Source of the DNA: Sphaerochaeta globosa str. Buddy
GTDB taxonomy: Bacteria > Spirochaetota > Spirochaetia > Sphaerochaetales > Sphaerochaetaceae
Assembly: GCF_000190435.1 (NCBI RefSeq)
Contig: NC_015152.1
Span: forward strand, 626,458 to 690,457
Length of the DNA: 64,000 bases
Direction: 5' to 3'
The notes under the pieces: generated by a model
What the model was told of the DNA's origin: nothing
What the model saw: the letters and a program-made list of their open reading frames with translations, nothing else
Databases searched by the model: none
Part shown: piece after piece, positions 50,008 to 59,452 of the stretch
Layout: every line of letters starts with the position of its first letter
Numbering within the stretch: position 1 is the stretch's first letter
Translations under genes and position numbers: made by a program

Positions 50008-51192
50008 ATGCATTCATATCCGCTTTACTATAAACAACCGTATCAAAAAACCCATGCAGCAACCATCGTCGACATCGTCGATGGGGCGCTCGTTCTCGAT
50101 TCCACCATCTGTTATCCCGAAGGGGGCGGGCAGAGTGGTGATATTGGTACCATTTCAGGGGTAACGTTATTGAACACTACCAAGGACGATGACCATACCA
50201 TCTACCACCATGTTGCAGAACACTCGTTTGTTGTTGGGGCCCAGGTGGGAATTGTGCTGGACTGGAACCATCGTTACCACTATATGCAGATGCATACAGC
50301 CCAGCATGTTGCCAGCGGCCTCTTGTTCACCCATTTTAGCATCCAGACTGTAAGCGTACACCAAGGCGAGCGCATTCTCACCATTGAAACCGATGCTGTA
50401 GCGATAGAGCCTTCCCTCTGTTATCAGTTGGAGGACTTGGTGAACGATGTAGTCCGCCAAAACCATCCGGTGCACTACGAAGTACATACCCAGAGCTCGG
50501 CACAAACCCTGGGACTCAGGCGGTCGATAAAGGTAGAGGGCGATGGTGTTCGCCTGGTTGTCGTCGAACAAGTCGATACAGTAGCCTGCGGAGGTCTTCA
50601 TGTCGGCAACACATCTGAAATTGAGTTCTTTCATTATGCAGGGCAGGAGAAAATTCGTGGGCATATCCGCCTCATCTTCACCGTAGGTGCTCTAGCCAAG
50701 GAAGAAATCCGCAAGGTTGAGAACGTGGCCGCTGAACTTGGAGTACTCTTCTCCGCCCCGCTTCAGGACTTGGTGGATGCTGCAAAAGCAGTAGTCTCAT
50801 CAGCTGTCCAGCTTAAGAGTGAACTGAGAAAAGCCCAACAGCTTCTGGCCAAACTTTCGCTTGCTTCTCTTGTAGCGGAAGCCGAACTGGTTGCCTCGGT
50901 TCCGGTTGTCTATTGGAAGATTCCTCAGGAAATTGAAATGAAGGATGTCCCCCAAGCGTTTACCGAATATGATGAGCTGGTACTCTGTGCAGCCAAGGAA
51001 TCTGATGGACAGCTGTCATGGCTCGTCGGCCTGCAAGGAAAAGCTACAGGCTTGCTTGACTTCCCAGCAAAGAAACCTGCATTGCTGGCAGCAATCCAAG
51101 GGAAGGGGGGAGGAAAAGCCCCTCTTTACCAAGGATCCGCCAAAGCCGACTGCGACACCTTCTTTGCTGCCTTTGGAGCTTTGCTCAAATGA
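50008..51192 (+). CDS. Alanyl-tRNA editing protein AlaX, long form with DHHA1-like domain
   Basis: 394 residues. N-terminal part is the AlaRS-like beta-barrel (CYPEGGGQSGDIG, about 35-46). The editing domain holds zinc ligands HTAQH (His96, His100) and CGGLH (Cys194, His198). The C-terminal region (about 250-394) is alpha-helical then DHHA1-like with GGGKAPLYQGSA. It removes serine or glycine wrongly charged on tRNA-Ala. ATGA overlap with the next gene; the start follows GGAAGGAAACGC. Confidence 0.9.
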   Translation: MHSYPLYYKQPYQKTHAATIVDIVDGALVLDSTICYPEGGGQSGDIGTISGVTLLNTTKDDDHTIYHHVAEHSFVVGAQVGIVLDWNHRYHYMQMHTAQHVASGLLFTHFSIQTVSVHQGERILTIETDAVAIEPSLCYQLEDLVNDVVRQNHPVHYEVHTQSSAQTLGLRRSIKVEGDGVRLVVVEQVDTVACGGLHVGNTSEIEFFHYAGQEKIRGHIRLIFTVGALAKEEIRKVENVAAELGVLFSAPLQDLVDAAKAVVSSAVQLKSELRKAQQLLAKLSLASLVAEAELVASVPVVYWKIPQEIEMKDVPQAFTEYDELVLCAAKESDGQLSWLVGLQGKATGLLDFPAKKPALLAAIQGKGGGKAPLYQGSAKADCDTFFAAFGALLK

Positions 51193-51815
51193 CCGTCAAG
51201 GAACGGGTGAAAGCACTCTTTGCCAAGGAGACCTACCTGAGAGGTGATGGGTCCCTCGATACCAAGAAGCTGTTCAAGCGTACCTTGGTACTCATGCTCT
51301 TCATCTTCAGCCTCTACTTCATCGGGTTCCAATTCTATAGAAGGCTTGGATGGGACCAGAATGCCGTGGTACAGCAATTTATTGCCGACTTCGGTGTCAT
51401 GGGAGTAGCACTCTACGTATTTATCGTAGACCTCTTTGTGCTGCCCTTGTCGGTCGATCTGATGTGGCCTTTTGTCATGGGGTGGCACCCTCTCTTGGCT
51501 ATCGTGGTGATGGGAACGGCCTCGGTGGCCGGAGCCTTCTGTGCCTACCTCTTCGGTCGGCTGGTGGGTCTCATTCCCATCTTCAAGCGTTGGGTGCTCA
51601 AGCAGTCGGGAACCCACACCGAGCAGATCATCACCAAATATGGAATTTGGGCGATTGTAATCAGCGGCCTTACCCCGTTGCCATTCTCCACCATCTGTAC
51701 GGTTGCAGGCATTGTTAAACTGAAAGTCCACCACGTCCTGCTCTCCAGTCTGATTCGTTATGTGAGAATGGCCATCTACTATCTGATTTTTGCCGGGCTT
51801 ATCGTCATCGGCTGA
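51189..51815 (+). CDS. VTT-domain (DedA/SNARE-associated) membrane protein
   Basis: 208 residues. Membrane helices at about 35-55, 70-95, 105-130, 155-175 and 185-205. The F-x-x-R-x-x-G central motif appears as YLFGRLVGLIPIFKRW. VTT-family proteins are proposed lipid scramblases or flippases; the precise lipid is unknown. Its end overlaps the convergent purB end by 11 bases. Confidence 0.82.
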   Translation: MTVKERVKALFAKETYLRGDGSLDTKKLFKRTLVLMLFIFSLYFIGFQFYRRLGWDQNAVVQQFIADFGVMGVALYVFIVDLFVLPLSVDLMWPFVMGWHPLLAIVVMGTASVAGAFCAYLFGRLVGLIPIFKRWVLKQSGTHTEQIITKYGIWAIVISGLTPLPFSTICTVAGIVKLKVHHVLLSSLIRYVRMAIYYLIFAGLIVIG

Positions 51816-53208
51816 GCACTTCCCTGATTTCAGCAACCACCCTATGCGTTCGCTCTTCACTGTCACCGGTGTACAAAGTTGCGTCGAGCAGTGCAATAAT
51901 TGCTTCTTTGGAAAGGTAGGAGCGGATCTGCTTGTCCTCGCTGAGCATTTGCATGAGCGTGTTTGCCTTGCCTGTTTGCACTTCAGCCCAAGCCATGAGG
52001 CTGTGAGTGCGGATGAGTTCGTGCATTTCCTGGCGGTCTGCACCGTTCTTTCCCAGCTCCATCAAAAGCCGTTCGCTTGCGGCGAATATGCCATAGGAAG
52101 CCAGGTTGCGCTGGATGCCCGCAAGGTGGATCTGCATGCCCTTCACCACCTTTGTAGCAGTGTTCAGAATTTCATCAACTGACAAGAAGATATCGGGCAG
52201 TACCAGACGGCGGTTAGCACTGTCGTCGAGCGTCCGTTCGAGCAGGGTCGATGCGGCATTCTGCCACAGTACGCCCTCCTGTGCTTCTACAAAACGACAG
52301 AGGCTGTCGATCTTTTCACTGTTGATTGGATTGCGTTTGAACGGCATGGCGGAAGACCCTACCTGCTTGGAGCCGAAGGGCTCGCTCCACTCGCCGATCG
52401 GGGGGCTTTGAAGCAGCCTGAAGTCGATGAAAAACTTATAGAGGGTTGCACACAGGGAAGAGAGAGCTTGGCCGACTCTGAGGTCTTGTTTGCGGGTATA
52501 GACCTGGGTTGCAGCCGTATAGGCATGAAGTCCGAGGTCCTGCATCACCATCTCTTCGAGCTGGCTGGCTGAAAGCTTGGTACCTTTGAGCAACTCAGTA
52601 TAGCTGGCACTGGTACCCACCGCCCCCTTCATCCCTTTGCCCCTGATTGAAGCATGGACCTGCATCAGGTCCTGAAGGTCTTCCTTGAGGTCCTGGGCCG
52701 TCTGGGCGAAGCGATAGCCCACTGTGGTGGGTTCTGCAGGCTGGATATGGGTGAATGCCATGCAGGGCTGAGCCGCATAGGTTTCCATCTGGGTAATGAA
52801 TGCTTCAAGCAATGTCTTGGTTTGGGTGATGACAATAGCAAGGGCTTCTTTAAGGCGCATGGCATCCATATTGTCCAGAATGTCCATGCTGGTAGCCCCG
52901 AGGTGAATGATCGCCCCGGCTTTGGGGCATTGTTCGGCATACGTCTTGATCTCAGCCATCAGGTCGTGGCGGATTTCTGCTTCGATCTCAGTGGCACGGT
53001 CGATGTCGATATTTTCTTGGTTGGATATCAGTTCATCAAGCTGCTCTTGTGATACCAGCTTCGCCTCAAGCTGTGCTTTGGCCAAGGCAACCCAAATGCG
53101 TCTGAGCAGTTTTCGCTTGTGCTCTTCGCTGAAAATGGTTCGCATCTGCTGGCTGCCATAGCGCCAGGTAAAGGGGGAAAGATAGGTGTCATGGGTGAAG
53201 CTTTGCAT
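51805..53208 (-). CDS. purB: Adenylosuccinate lyase
   Basis: 467 residues. The fumarase/aspartase signature GSSAMPFKRNPINSEKI is intact (with the flexible loop Ser), and HLGATSMDILDNMDAMRL holds the other active-site stretch. It acts in purine synthesis, splitting SAICAR and adenylosuccinate. Long for the 430-480 range but normal for the group with an AB-type start (YLSPFTWRYGSQQM). Convergent with the VTT gene. Confidence 0.95.
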   Translation of the reverse strand: MQSFTHDTYLSPFTWRYGSQQMRTIFSEEHKRKLLRRIWVALAKAQLEAKLVSQEQLDELISNQENIDIDRATEIEAEIRHDLMAEIKTYAEQCPKAGAIIHLGATSMDILDNMDAMRLKEALAIVITQTKTLLEAFITQMETYAAQPCMAFTHIQPAEPTTVGYRFAQTAQDLKEDLQDLMQVHASIRGKGMKGAVGTSASYTELLKGTKLSASQLEEMVMQDLGLHAYTAATQVYTRKQDLRVGQALSSLCATLYKFFIDFRLLQSPPIGEWSEPFGSKQVGSSAMPFKRNPINSEKIDSLCRFVEAQEGVLWQNAASTLLERTLDDSANRRLVLPDIFLSVDEILNTATKVVKGMQIHLAGIQRNLASYGIFAASERLLMELGKNGADRQEMHELIRTHSLMAWAEVQTGKANTLMQMLSEDKQIRSYLSKEAIIALLDATLYTGDSEERTHRVVAEIREVLSR

Positions 53209-53255
53209 ACAGACCTCCGCTTACCCATGACTGTACTCTCTAACGCAAGTTCAGG

Positions 53256-54329
53256 TCAATTGACGTAACGGATCGTCTCCCAGGCCTTGTTGTACATCTC
53301 AAGGTATGGACCCAGGTCATCCTTCAACTCGTAGTTCTGCAGCATATCGACAGTGTAGAACGGCTTGGTGGTACGATACTTCTCAGCTTCCGTATTGACC
53401 GAGGCGGGGAAGTGGAAACGGTCCAGAAGCTGGGCATAATTTTCCGGCTTGTGGATGTAGTTGATGAACTCCAGAGCGAGGTCGTAGTTTCTTGCACCCT
53501 TGGGAATGCACATGGAGTCGAAATACATCGGACCGCCGTCGATGGGGAGGAAAAAGTCGATATCGGCCCACTGAGTTTCGGGAATCTCCTCGAAGATTGC
53601 CTCGGCATACCCATGGGAAACCCAATACTCGCCCGAGGCGAAGGACTTTGCAAATCCTTCGGCATCGAACTTGACCAAATTCGGCTTCCACTTGTCGTTG
53701 ACCAGCTTTCTCGCTTTTTCCAGCTCGGCAGCGTTGGTGGTATTGACCGAGTAGCCGAGGTAGGCCAAAGCATCGCCGAGAACTTCACGCATGTCGTCCA
53801 TCATGACCATGCGGCCGGCTAGCCGGGTATCGGCGAAGATATTCCATGTCTTCTCATAGTCCTTCACCATTTTGGTGTTGACGGCAATACCGGTTGCCCC
53901 AAGGTAGTAGGGGACCGAATATTCCATCTTCGGGTCGTAATAGGCCTTGGAGAGGGCAAAGTCGGTGATGTACTGCAGGTTGGGCATTTTGGAAGTGTCC
54001 AGTTTTTCCAGCATGTTCAGGTTCTTCATGATTGAAACGTAGTCGCCGGAGGGGAAAATAATGTCGTAGCCGGCTTCGCCGCTGGCCATCAATTTGGCGA
54101 ACATCTCTTCATTGGAGGCAAAATAGTCCAGAACCACGTCCACCCCATACTCTTTCTCGAAGGATTCGATTACCGAGTCGGGAGTATAGTAGGACCAGTT
54201 ATACACATACAGTTTCTTACTACCGGTGGTATTTTTCTCTGATGCTTTGGAGCAACCGAGGAAGAGAAGACTGCCCAGGACAACCAGGGCAAAAGCGAGG
54301 ATGAGGTGCTTGGTGGTAGGTTTGCTCAT
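53256..54329 (-). CDS. potD: Polyamine ABC transporter substrate-binding lipoprotein (PotD/PotF-type)
   Basis: 357 residues from the ATG at 54329, seven bases after AGGAGG. Lipobox LLFLGC (Cys near 25). Mature part begins KLYVYNWSYYTPDSVIESFEKEYGVDV, the PotD hallmark; DVVLDYFASNEEMFAKL and PSGDYVSIMKNLNMLEKLD follow. It should bind spermidine or putrescine in the periplasm. No potABC partner genes lie in the window, so partners must be elsewhere. The spacer 54330-54622 is empty. Confidence 0.88.
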   Translation of the reverse strand: MSKPTTKHLILAFALVVLGSLLFLGCSKASEKNTTGSKKLYVYNWSYYTPDSVIESFEKEYGVDVVLDYFASNEEMFAKLMASGEAGYDIIFPSGDYVSIMKNLNMLEKLDTSKMPNLQYITDFALSKAYYDPKMEYSVPYYLGATGIAVNTKMVKDYEKTWNIFADTRLAGRMVMMDDMREVLGDALAYLGYSVNTTNAAELEKARKLVNDKWKPNLVKFDAEGFAKSFASGEYWVSHGYAEAIFEEIPETQWADIDFFLPIDGGPMYFDSMCIPKGARNYDLALEFINYIHKPENYAQLLDRFHFPASVNTEAEKYRTTKPFYTVDMLQNYELKDDLGPYLEMYNKAWETIRYVN

Positions 54330-54622
54330 GGCTAAACCTCCTGTACTATGGTGATGTCTGCCCGTCCAGGTCAACATACGCCATTCCCTGGATCGGTGAT
54401 AGATTGTGAAGCCCCGCAAAGCAAGGCCCAATAGAGAATTCTAGGCTGGGATATAAAGGAGATTAATAGATTGAGAACAGCTGGTGCAGTGCATCGGATT
54501 CTCCTCTGATTTCAGCCCCATAATTAGGTATTTCTGTCAGTAGGTCAATCACTTGGCGGGACAAAACCAAAAATTGGCAAATTTTTTTTCCTTGTGAGGC
54601 AGAGCTTTCAGGTGTTGCATAA

Positions 54623-55474
54623 ATGAGCTTAATCACCGATACTTGCTCTCCAAGAACCATGAACATACAAACCTATTCCCAGGAGGTGGTTAACCTCCAT
54701 ACCCATAGCTTTTATTGCGGACACGGTACCGGTCAAGTCAGTGAATATGCCCAAGCAGCCATAGAACAAGGCCTTGAGGTGGTGGGCTTTACCGAACACT
54801 GTCCCGTACCTGACTCCCGTTGGGCCAGAACGCGGATGAGCTATGAGCAGATGTCCCAGTACGAAGAGGACATTCGACAGGTGCAACAGCAGGAAAAGCT
54901 AGCTGTTTTCACAGCCTACGAATGTGATTACCTTCCTCAGTATCAGAGTTATTACAAAGAGCTGAAAGAGAACGTCGATTACCTTATTTGTGCCATTCAC
55001 GACCTCAGTTTTGATAGTAATCGTGAGTACTCGGTTTTCTGGAACACCCTTACCAAGGAAGATCTCGGCCTGTACACCGACCTGTATTGCAAGGCTTTAC
55101 AATCGGGACTTTTCCTCTTTGGCGCACACCCCGATGTATTTGCCTATAATTATCATACGTGGGACGAAGAAGCGAAAGCTTGTTCGAAGGCCATTATCGA
55201 ATGTGCCGTCTCAGAAGGGGTTGCTCTGGAGATCAACGCGAACGGACTACGCAAGCGCAAGGTCAAGACGGCAGAGGGTGAGCGCTATGCCTATCCACTG
55301 CTTCCGTTCTGGCAGCTTGCAGGCGAATATCCGCTGAAGGTGGTCACCAACAGTGATGCCCATAAACCTGTGGAAATTCGGGCGGACCAAGACAAAACGT
55401 TTGCCCTTGCCGAGCAAGTAGGCCTTTCTTTTGTCTCGTACAGCCTTCAGGATGGCCAAATCCAGCTCGTGTAG
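54623..55474 (+). CDS. PHP-domain phosphatase (histidinol-phosphatase type)
   Basis: 283 residues from the ATG at 54623; the ATG at 54659 is an alternative, and neither has a strong ribosome site. Metal-binding PHP motifs: VVNLHTHSFYCGHGTG (His x His), VVGFTEHCPVP, AIHDLSF, LFGAHPDVFAY and VTNSDAHKPVE. The arrangement fits HisK-type histidinol-phosphate phosphatase. No other his genes are near, so a different phosphoester substrate is possible. Confidence 0.85.
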   Translation: MSLITDTCSPRTMNIQTYSQEVVNLHTHSFYCGHGTGQVSEYAQAAIEQGLEVVGFTEHCPVPDSRWARTRMSYEQMSQYEEDIRQVQQQEKLAVFTAYECDYLPQYQSYYKELKENVDYLICAIHDLSFDSNREYSVFWNTLTKEDLGLYTDLYCKALQSGLFLFGAHPDVFAYNYHTWDEEAKACSKAIIECAVSEGVALEINANGLRKRKVKTAEGERYAYPLLPFWQLAGEYPLKVVTNSDAHKPVEIRADQDKTFALAEQVGLSFVSYSLQDGQIQLV

Positions 55475-55485
55475 AAGAAAAGGGA

Positions 55486-55508
55486 CAGAGAGCATCGCCC
55501 CCTGTCCC
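55486..55508. terminator. Terminator between convergent genes
   Basis: GGGACAG / CTGTCCC with a short loop; T-run on the minus strand, none on the plus strand. Confidence 0.65.
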
Positions 55509-55527
55509 GGCATATGTTGCAGAATCA

Positions 55528-56424
55528 TTATATAAGGTTCATCGATTTCAGGAACTCAGTTGCAACGTTCTCCACAGATTCCCCTTCCACATCGACAAGG
55601 TAGTTGAGATCAGTCATCGTTGCATCGTCGAGCTTACCGCCGAGCATGTTCAATACAGTTTTCAGCTCAGGATGCTTATCCAGAACCTCCTTGCGCACAA
55701 TGGGTGCTGCATGGTAGGGAGGGAAGAATCCAAGGTCATCCTCAAGAATTTTCAGATTGTACTGCTTGATCGGACCATCGGTTGCAAAGGCATCCGTGAC
55801 ATCCATGTCGCCCCGCCCGATGGCCTGGTACTTCAGCGACGCATTGAGCTTCATTGGTTCGCCCTTGAACTGGAGGCCGTATACTTCGACCAAGCCATCA
55901 AAACCGTCCTGACGATCGAAGAATTCATGTTCTGCACCGAATACCAGTTCACCGGCATACGGTATCAGGTCACTGTAGGTTTCGACTTTGTACTGCTCAT
56001 AGACCTCTGGGGTGACCGCCAAGGTATAGGTGTTGTTAAAACCAAAGGGTTCTAGCCATACGATATCCCATTGCTTGAGAAACTCCTCGCTTACAATGCT
56101 ATAGGATTGCTCGGGATCGTTGACCACGTCCATTTTCAGGTGGGCGGTCAAACCGGTACCGGTATACTCCGGGTAGATGTCGATTTGGCCATTCTTGATT
56201 GCGTTGAAGTTGACGAACGTACCGCCGAGGTTGAGCTTGCGGTTTACCTTCAGGGGTGTGTGTGCTTCTATCAACTGGGAAAGCATTTCTGCAATGACGA
56301 TGTTCTCGCCAAAGTCCTTCGATCCGATGGTGATGGTATCGTCCTTGGCGCAACTGGTAAAAAACAGGATTGCGGCCAAGGCCAAGGTCAGTACTAGGGT
56401 GATTCTGGTTCTTTTTCTGTGCAT
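55528..56424 (-). CDS. opuCC: Glycine betaine/choline ABC transporter substrate-binding lipoprotein
   Basis: 298 residues from the ATG at 56424 after AAGGAG. Lipobox FFTSC near residue 25. Mature: TITIGSKDFGENIVIAEMLS, YPEYTGTGLTAHL, DVTDAFATDGPIKQY, all typical of OpuBC/OpuCC/ProX proteins. The aromatic ligand cage cannot be assigned by eye. Last gene of the ATPase-permease-permease-binding-protein operon; gap of 15 bases to the upstream permease. Confidence 0.9.
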   Translation of the reverse strand: MHRKRTRITLVLTLALAAILFFTSCAKDDTITIGSKDFGENIVIAEMLSQLIEAHTPLKVNRKLNLGGTFVNFNAIKNGQIDIYPEYTGTGLTAHLKMDVVNDPEQSYSIVSEEFLKQWDIVWLEPFGFNNTYTLAVTPEVYEQYKVETYSDLIPYAGELVFGAEHEFFDRQDGFDGLVEVYGLQFKGEPMKLNASLKYQAIGRGDMDVTDAFATDGPIKQYNLKILEDDLGFFPPYHAAPIVRKEVLDKHPELKTVLNMLGGKLDDATMTDLNYLVDVEGESVENVATEFLKSMNLI

Positions 56425-56439
56425 ATATCTCAATTCTCC

Positions 56440-57039
56440 TTAACGTGTGTGTTTTTGAAGTCGTTTTTCTGCTTTTCCCATGCCCCAATCGAAAATGAGG
56501 GCTATGACGACCACCGGAATTGCACCGAGCAGAATCCTTTCCATGTTGCGTTGCTGGATACCTCGGTAGATTATGTATCCCAACCCCCCGCTTCCAATGA
56601 GGACTCCCATTACTGCGATGGACAGTGAATTGACCAAAGCAACTTTTATGCCTCCGAAGATCATGGGGATGGAAAGCGGTATTTCCACCTTCACCAATCG
56701 CTGGGCCCTGCTCATACCCATGCCCCGTGCTGCATCGATGATATAGGGTGGCAATTGGGTCAGGGATGTGTAGGTGTTGCGGATGATGGGAAGCAGTGCA
56801 TACAGCACCAGAGCTACCCCCATGGTGAGATCTCCCAGACCGAAAATGATCATCAGGAGGGCCAGTAAAGCCAGCGATGGGATGGTCTGGATAATCTCGG
56901 CAAGGCTGATGATGAAACTTCCCAGTTTTCGTTTCCAATAGGAGAGGACTCCCAGTGCGATACCGATGATGGTTGCAAACACCATCGCTACGGCTACTAT
57001 ACTCAGATGCTCTGCAATTGCATGCATTAGTTCATTCAT
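56440..57039 (-). CDS. opuCD: Betaine/choline ABC transporter permease
   Basis: 199 residues, five helices. EAA loop ALVLYALLPIIRNTYTSL and DAARGMGMSRAQRLVKVEIP. Pairs with the other permease upstream (overlap of four bases). Together they form the inner-membrane channel for osmoprotectants. Confidence 0.9.
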   Translation of the reverse strand: MNELMHAIAEHLSIVAVAMVFATIIGIALGVLSYWKRKLGSFIISLAEIIQTIPSLALLALLMIIFGLGDLTMGVALVLYALLPIIRNTYTSLTQLPPYIIDAARGMGMSRAQRLVKVEIPLSIPMIFGGIKVALVNSLSIAVMGVLIGSGGLGYIIYRGIQQRNMERILLGAIPVVVIALIFDWGMGKAEKRLQKHTR

Positions 57040-57677
57040 GCGTTCCTCCTCAAAGCCCGCGGGGTGATAAGCTTCTGCAAAAAGCCGATGAGGGCACTGA
57101 AGGCAAAAGCCAGGATTGCAGAAGGAATGGCACCGGCTAAGATATAGTCAGTGTTGTAGGTAGCCAGACCTGTCCAGATCCAGTCTCCCAGCCCGCCCGC
57201 TCCGATCATACCGGCCAGCGTCGCCCAGCTGACGATGTAGACTGCTGAAATGCGGATTCCGCTGACAATTGTAGGAAGGGCGAGGGGAAGTTCGACCTTG
57301 AAGAGCACTTGGCTCTTGGTCATCCCGATTCCCTTTGCCGCATCCTTGTACGAGGGAAGCACTTCGGTGATACCGGTATAGGTATTCCTGAGGATGGGCA
57401 GAATTGAGTAGATGGTGAGCACTGCCAAAGCCGGCAGGGTTCCGATGCCCATGAATATCAAGGCAAAGCCCAACATGACCAGCCCCGGTATGGTTTGTAC
57501 GGTTCCTGCGAGGGCGAGGACTGTTGGAGCTGCTTTCTTGTGTCTGGTAAGCAGGATCCCCAAGGGTATGGCAATCACCATTCCCAGGCCCACCGAGATG
57601 AGGACCAAAGCAATGTGCTGGCCAAGGCTGGCTATCATAGCTTCTGAGTTTTTTGAAAAGAAGGTTATCAATCTCAT
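57036..57677 (-). CDS. opuCB: Betaine/choline ABC transporter permease
   Basis: 213 residues from the ATG at 57677, whose ATGA overlaps the ATPase stop codon. ILPILRNTYTGITEVLPSYKDAAKGIGMTKSQVLFKVELP is the coupling loop region. Similar in sequence to the downstream permease, as usual for OpuB/OpuC systems. Confidence 0.9.
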   Translation of the reverse strand: MRLITFFSKNSEAMIASLGQHIALVLISVGLGMVIAIPLGILLTRHKKAAPTVLALAGTVQTIPGLVMLGFALIFMGIGTLPALAVLTIYSILPILRNTYTGITEVLPSYKDAAKGIGMTKSQVLFKVELPLALPTIVSGIRISAVYIVSWATLAGMIGAGGLGDWIWTGLATYNTDYILAGAIPSAILAFAFSALIGFLQKLITPRALRRNA

Positions 57678-58801
57678 GCAGACAAGTCTCCCCACAGTGC
57701 TTCGCCCATCGCCTTTGCCGTACTGGTTCTGGTAATGATTCCGGCAACAGTGCGCTTGTCGTTCAGCACGACCACATAGTTGGAAGAGGAGGAGAGTAGC
57801 TTGTCCAGTGCTTCCTTCGCATCGTCCTTGCGCCCGACAGTCATGATATCGGTGTTGATCAGCTCCGCAATCGAGCGGCCGGCCTTTCCGCGAGCCTTGA
57901 TATCCTCGATGGAAACTGTTCCGAGATAGGTCTCATCGTCATCGATGACAACCAAGCTATTGATATCACGCTTGCTCATCATTTCAATGGATTCAAGAGT
58001 CTTGGTACTTTTATAGACTTTATAGACCTTCTTCTTCATGAAGTCCTCTGCAAGCAAAGGAGCGGCAGGGACATCATTGTCCATATGCTTGCCCATGAAG
58101 CTCTTGATACCTGCACTTGCAGGATGCTGAAGCATCTCTTCGGGACTTGCCATCTGCAAAATCTTGCCCTTGTCCATGAAAATGATGGTATCGGCAAGCC
58201 GAAGGGCTTCATCCATGTCATGGGTGACAAAGACAATGGTCTTTTTCAGTTTCTTCTGGATTCTTTTTACTTCTTCCTGGAGCGAGTCGCGGGTGACCGG
58301 GTCCAAAGCTCCGAAGGGTTCGTCCATCAAGACAATCGGTGGGGAGGCTGCCAGAGCCCTGAGCACCCCGATCCTCTGTTGCTGTCCGCCTGAAAGTTCC
58401 GATGGATATTTCTGTGCGTTCTCTTCATAGGGCATATCAACCAGTGCAAGAAGATCGCGTACGATAGTATCGCACTCCTGCTTTGAGTAACCCAGCAGCT
58501 TGGGAACTACGCTGATGTTCTGGCTTACGGTCATATTGGGAAACAAGCCGATTTGCTGGATTACGTAGCCGATCTGGCGGCGTAGTTCGACGGCGTTTTG
58601 TTTGGTTACATCCTTGCCGTCGATGAAGACTGTGCCGGTTTTGGGTTCAATCAGCCGGTTGATCGTGCGCAGGGTAGTGGTTTTACCGCATCCGCTGGGA
58701 CCTATCAGGACGACGAACTCGCCTGTTTTTATGGTAAAGCTCAAGTCCTGGAGAATGATATTTGACCCGTATCGTTTGGTCACATTCCTAAATTCAATCA
58801 T
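57674..58801 (-). CDS. opuCA: Betaine/choline ABC transporter ATP-binding protein with CBS domains
   Basis: 375 residues. Walker A GPSGCGKTT near residue 35, signature [15 protein letters not shown], Walker B VLMDEPFGALDP, switch VTHDMDEALR. The C-terminal third (about 250-375) holds two CBS repeats (SLVVIDDDETYLGTVSIEDI; NYVVVLNDKRTVAGIITRTS) that sense ionic strength in related systems. First gene of the operon. The leader up to 58900 contains the arms GACAACCTAA and TTAGGCAACC, which may be an operator. Confidence 0.93.
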   Translation of the reverse strand: MIEFRNVTKRYGSNIILQDLSFTIKTGEFVVLIGPSGCGKTTTLRTINRLIEPKTGTVFIDGKDVTKQNAVELRRQIGYVIQQIGLFPNMTVSQNISVVPKLLGYSKQECDTIVRDLLALVDMPYEENAQKYPSELSGGQQQRIGVLRALAASPPIVLMDEPFGALDPVTRDSLQEEVKRIQKKLKKTIVFVTHDMDEALRLADTIIFMDKGKILQMASPEEMLQHPASAGIKSFMGKHMDNDVPAAPLLAEDFMKKKVYKVYKSTKTLESIEMMSKRDINSLVVIDDDETYLGTVSIEDIKARGKAGRSIAELINTDIMTVGRKDDAKEALDKLLSSSSNYVVVLNDKRTVAGIITRTSTAKAMGEALWGDLSA

Positions 58802-59002
58802 TAATTATTGCTCCTCGTATGTCGGTGATGTCTGTTTTCTGTGCAAGATTAAGACAACCTAATAGTAATATATAAGTTGTCAGTTAGGCAACCCAATGCA
58901 AAAAATATGGGAGCATTACAGAGAAACCTGAAAATAGGATCGTCATTTGAGGGTATGCATAGCAAACGGCAACAAAAGTGTTCATAGAAAAATGAGGTCA
59001 GA

Positions 59003-59033
59003 TAAAAAAATTGCCCCAGCAGAAACTGGGACA
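59003..59033 (-). terminator. Terminator of the NifX/MinD operon
   Basis: TGTCCCAG / CTGGGGCA with one G-U pair, followed by seven U on the minus strand. Confidence 0.85.
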
Positions 59034-59053
59034 TCTATAGAACCATGGGTTAC

Positions 59054-59413
59054 TTACTCACCGCATTCATCGTGGTGGGAATGCTCATGGCAAATACTGC
59101 TGGTACTGGTGAGAGCGCCTGCAAGATAGGCCTTTACCGCTTCTTCACTGCTACCTTGGGCACCGAGGATTACCTCGATGTTGTGCTCATTGAAGATATC
59201 CACGGCACCACCGCCCATGCCACCGCTGATGATGGTATTCACTCCCAACTCATGAAGGAAATTGGGAAGGAATCCCGGGCGATGCCCTGGATTGGGAATG
59301 CTCTTGTTGGTAAGGATTTTCCCGTTTTCGGTATCGAAGACCTCAAACGTCTCACAATGACCGAAGTGGCCACACACCATTTTGTTCTCACTTGCTACTG
59401 CTACTTTCAACAT
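59054..59413 (-). CDS. NifX/NifB-like dinitrogenase iron-molybdenum cofactor family protein with a His/Cys tail
   Basis: 119 residues from the ATG at 59413, six bases after AAGGAG. MLKVAVASENKMVCGHFGHCETFEVFD is the NifX-family start, and GVNTIISGGMGGGAVDIFNE the typical loop. The last 14 residues, CHEHSHHDECGE-type, are rich in His and Cys and probably bind metal. No nitrogenase genes occur in the window; family members also exist in anaerobes without nitrogenase and may handle iron-sulphur clusters. Last gene of the operon. Confidence 0.85.
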   Translation of the reverse strand: MLKVAVASENKMVCGHFGHCETFEVFDTENGKILTNKSIPNPGHRPGFLPNFLHELGVNTIISGGMGGGAVDIFNEHNIEVILGAQGSSEEAVKAYLAGALTSTSSICHEHSHHDECGE

Positions 59414-59452
59414 TATTGACTCCTTCACTTAGTAAAAATCTAGGAAATTTTG

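Noticed and set aside
51126-52043. 305-codon minus-strand frame across alaX, VTT and purB ends
   Set aside because: It overlaps three solid genes and has a low-complexity, His/Gly-rich translation without family.
56099-56938. 279-codon minus-strand frame over the opuC permease and binding protein
   Set aside because: His/Arg/Pro-rich shadow of two well-supported genes.
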